Below are positions 61,939 to 64,000 of a DNA stretch of 64,000 bases, piece after piece (position 1 is the first letter of the stretch; the number at the start of each line of letters is the position of its first letter). The DNA comes from Acetoanaerobium sticklandii. GTDB lineage: Bacteria; Bacillota; Clostridia; Peptostreptococcales; Filifactoraceae. The stretch is from NCBI RefSeq assembly GCF_000196455.1, contig NC_014614.1:1286001-1350000 (forward strand), in the 5' to 3' direction. The translations under genes and the position numbers were made by a program. Below the pieces are notes generated by a model. That model ran no database searches and was not told where the DNA came from. It saw nothing but the letters and a program-made list of their open reading frames with translations.

Positions 61939-63288
61939 TTGAAAAAAAGAGATATATTAGAGATTAAAGTTGAAAATATGGAGTTTGGTGGAACTGGAAC
62001 TACTGTAGTTGATGGAATAAAACTAAGCTACAAAGGCGGAATTGCTGGTCAAAAAGTAAAGATGCTAGTAAAAAAAGTAAGAAAAACTAAAGCAGAAGGA
62101 AAGATTCTTTCAGTTCTAGAACCAGCGGAAATAGAAACGTCTCCTACATGTCCCCATTATGGCATATGTGGTGGATGTAGTATGCTTTCTGTACCATATG
62201 ATGAGCAAATCAGCATCAAGAAAAATCAGATAATTGAGCTTTTTAATGAAGCTGGACATACTGAAGTAGCGGATTTAGAGGTTTTAAAAAGCCCAAGTCC
62301 ATATGAATATAAAAATAAAATGGAATTTACATTTGGAGATAAAGAAAAAGGCGGAGAACTAATGCTGGGAATGCACGCAAAAAATTCTCCAATGTCAATA
62401 GAATATGTTCATTCTTGCATGATTGTAGATGAAGACTATAGGAAAATATTAGTTGCTACAACTGAATTTTTTAGAAATGCAAATCTTCCTCACTATAGAG
62501 TACTCGCTCATGAAGGCTATTTAAGACATTTAGTTTTAAGAAAAGGTAAGAATACTGGAGATATTCAAGTAAATATTGTAACTACTACTCAGCTTGAATT
62601 CGATATGGATACATATGCGAATATGCTTACAAAATTAACTCTTAACGGAGAAATTAAAGGCATACTTCATACTTTTAACGATTCGCTTTCTGATGCTGTT
62701 ATTCCAGAGAAAATCAATCTGCTATACGGCGTTACTGACTTTGAGGACATATTACTAGATAAGAGATTTAATATTTCACCGTTTTCTTTCTTTCAAACAA
62801 ATACTCATGGCGCAGAAGTACTTTACTCTGCTGTAAAGGACATGATAGGAGATAAAAAAGATATAATATTTGATTTATATAGCGGAACTGGAACAATAGG
62901 AATAACAGTATCAGATAAAGCAAATAAAATTGTGGGTATAGAAATAATCGAAGAAGCAGTAGAAGCAGCTAAAGAAAATATTAAGAAAAATAATATAACA
63001 AACTGCGAATTCATAGCTGGTGATGTAGCTACTGAAGTATCAAAAATATCAGAAAATCCTGAACTAATATTACTTGATCCTCCAAGAGCAGGGATACATC
63101 CAAAAGCGATGGGAGATATCATATCATTTAACTCTAAAGAAATACTATATATATCATGTAATCCCAAAGCTCTTATGCATGATTTAAAAGTTCTTAAGAG
63201 CGCAGGATATAAAATTAAAGAAGTAGTGGGAGTAGATTTATTTGCAAACACTCCTCATTGCGAAACTATTGTTAAACTACAAAAATAG
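61939..63288 (+). CDS. rlmD: 23S rRNA (uracil-5-)-methyltransferase RumA/RlmD family
   Basis: 449 residues: a TRAM domain (about 1-60), a 4Fe-4S site in CPHYGICGGCSML (about 71-83, with an upstream partner cysteine uncertain), the Rossmann core FDLYSGTGTIGITVS (about 311), LILLDPPRAGIHPKAM with the DPPR motif, and the catalytic cysteine in ILYISCNPKALMHDL (about 402). It makes m5U in 23S rRNA; RlmCD of B. subtilis does two sites. The start is TTG with GAGGTG before it. Third RNA modification gene of this run. Confidence 0.93.
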   Translation: MKKRDILEIKVENMEFGGTGTTVVDGIKLSYKGGIAGQKVKMLVKKVRKTKAEGKILSVLEPAEIETSPTCPHYGICGGCSMLSVPYDEQISIKKNQIIELFNEAGHTEVADLEVLKSPSPYEYKNKMEFTFGDKEKGGELMLGMHAKNSPMSIEYVHSCMIVDEDYRKILVATTEFFRNANLPHYRVLAHEGYLRHLVLRKGKNTGDIQVNIVTTTQLEFDMDTYANMLTKLTLNGEIKGILHTFNDSLSDAVIPEKINLLYGVTDFEDILLDKRFNISPFSFFQTNTHGAEVLYSAVKDMIGDKKDIIFDLYSGTGTIGITVSDKANKIVGIEIIEEAVEAAKENIKKNNITNCEFIAGDVATEVSKISENPELILLDPPRAGIHPKAMGDIISFNSKEILYISCNPKALMHDLKVLKSAGYKIKEVVGVDLFANTPHCETIVKLQK

Positions 63289-63296
63289 TATTCTTT

Positions 63297-63325
63297 GAAC
63301 CTTGAAAAATCAAGGTTCTTTTCTT
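63297..63325 (+). terminator. Terminator after the RlmD-like gene
   Basis: A perfect 9-bp stem, GAACCTTGA (63297-63305) with TCAAGGTTC (63310-63318), loop AAAA, followed by TTTTCTT. Confidence 0.9.
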
Positions 63326-63374
63326 ATTAAAAAAAATCTATAGTTTAGATTAAATAGTAAGGAATCTATGAAAG

Positions 63375-63383
63375 TGATATAAT
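63375..63383 (+). promoter_or_regulatory. Extended -10 promoter for the right-edge gene
   Basis: TGATATAAT, with TATAAT at 63378-63383 and TG one base upstream; -35 unclear. The start codon is 45 bases downstream. Confidence 0.5.
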
Positions 63384-63428
63384 TAATTTCAAAGATAATA
63401 AAAATTAATTATATTGGGAGAGGTTTAA

Positions 63429-64000
63429 ATGGCTGATATAAAGTTATTTAAAATAGATACTGGTGTGGAAGAATTACCAGCTTCATGGGTATCACTTGAA
63501 AGAGAGCTACAAACAATAATTGAAAAGAATATGACTATATTTTTTGGGGTTACCTTTCTTAAAACTGAATATGTAACATCAAATGGGGGGCGTATTGATA
63601 GCTTAGAGATAGATGATAATAATTGTCCTGTTATTTTTGAATATAAAAGGGCTAGCAATGAAAATGTAATAAATCAAGGGTTATTCTATTTGGATTGGCT
63701 TTTAGACCATAAAGCTGATTTTGAACTTTTGGTAATGAAAACTTTAGGCAAAGAGTATTCTGATAAGCTCGATTGGACGATGCCACGCCTCATTTGTATT
63801 GCTGGGGATTTTACTAAATATGATGAATATGCTGTAAAACAAATTAATAGAAATATAGATCTTATCAGATATAAAAAATTTGGTAATGAATTACTATTGT
63901 TTGATTTAATTAACTCAAATGTGGCTACTCCAATTAAAGAAGGTATTACAGAAAAGATAGTTAGGCAAAGTACAGATAAAACATTTGACGAACAATTAGA
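63429..64000 (+). CDS. Partial: predicted PD-(D/E)XK-like protein of the DUF5655/transport-annotated family (3' end outside window)
   Basis: The frame is open from ATG 63429 to the right edge, giving 190 residues without a stop. It begins MADIKLFKIDTG and has a possible nuclease core: RIDSLEIDDNNCPVIFEYKRA (about 57-77) has the spacing D ... E-x-K of PD-(D/E)XK folds (aspartate 58, glutamate 73 and lysine 75), followed by a helical segment NQGLFYLDWLLDHKADFELLV. Similar proteins often carry a C-terminal DUF5655 domain and are annotated as 'predicted transport protein' without experimental support; the C-terminus here is missing. GGGAGAGG before the ATG is a good ribosome site. Confidence 0.75.
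   Translation, partial: MADIKLFKIDTGVEELPASWVSLERELQTIIEKNMTIFFGVTFLKTEYVTSNGGRIDSLEIDDNNCPVIFEYKRASNENVINQGLFYLDWLLDHKADFELLVMKTLGKEYSDKLDWTMPRLICIAGDFTKYDEYAVKQINRNIDLIRYKKFGNELLLFDLINSNVATPIKEGITEKIVRQSTDKTFDEQL

Overview
The window is an AT-rich (roughly one third G+C by eye) chromosomal segment from an anaerobic Firmicute of the class Clostridia. A complete-looking carbon monoxide dehydrogenase/acetyl-CoA synthase (Wood-Ljungdahl) gene cluster, a Bcd-Etf operon, a branched-chain 2-oxoacid:ferredoxin oxidoreductase operon and a T-box leader on pheST all point to an amino-acid-fermenting or acetogenic clostridium. Gene order in the acetyl-CoA cluster resembles that of Clostridioides difficile. 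An Acetoanaerobium-like member of the Peptostreptococcaceae is my best guess, but that is inference from remembered gene order, not a search. I see no rRNA, tRNA, CRISPR array, insertion sequence or phage gene.

Layout. 1-3.6 kb: a 556-base leader holding a strong sigma-54-type promoter, then an acyl-CoA dehydrogenase and the two electron-transfer flavoprotein genes. 3.7-8.8 kb: a chemoreceptor on the minus strand, divergent from a KtrAB potassium uptake pair followed by an rRNA methyltransferase. 8.8-21.3 kb: translation and housekeeping genes (T-box, pheS, pheT, zapA, U32 peptidase family protein, mutS2, an FMN enzyme, perR, argS). 21.3-26.1 kb: poorly characterised genes, including a B12-binding radical SAM protein and a TPR protein. 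26.3-29.8 kb: phosphotransbutyrylase with a four-subunit 2-oxoacid:ferredoxin oxidoreductase.

30.1-46.8 kb is the Wood-Ljungdahl cluster: acsA, cooC, fhs, fchA, metV, metF, lpdA, a second cooC-type ATPase, acsD, acsC, acsE, acsB, gcvH, acsV. The methylene-THF dehydrogenase gene (folD) that I would expect between fchA and metV is absent and a strong hairpin stands there instead. The cluster is followed by its own small transcription unit of three metal-handling candidates (CooT-like, DUF3842, a histidine-rich protein) that I propose serve nickel supply to AcsA and AcsB.

48.0-51.4 kb: an RNase H-like exonuclease divergent from a short UvrD-type helicase. 52.4-56.2 kb: an eight-gene Mrp/Mbh-type sodium/proton antiporter module without a full MrpA and without a hydrogenase. 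56.3-63.3 kb: methyltransferases, a HAD phosphatase, fructose-bisphosphate aldolase, and three RNA-modification enzymes. A truncated gene for a PD-(D/E)XK-like protein runs off the right edge.

Functionally, the window links amino-acid oxidation (which reduces ferredoxin and makes acyl-phosphates) with CO2 reduction to acetyl-CoA (which consumes ferredoxin) and with ion-gradient handling. Several start codons were moved from the longest open frame to the codon best placed behind a Shine-Dalgarno sequence; the reasons are given in each entry.
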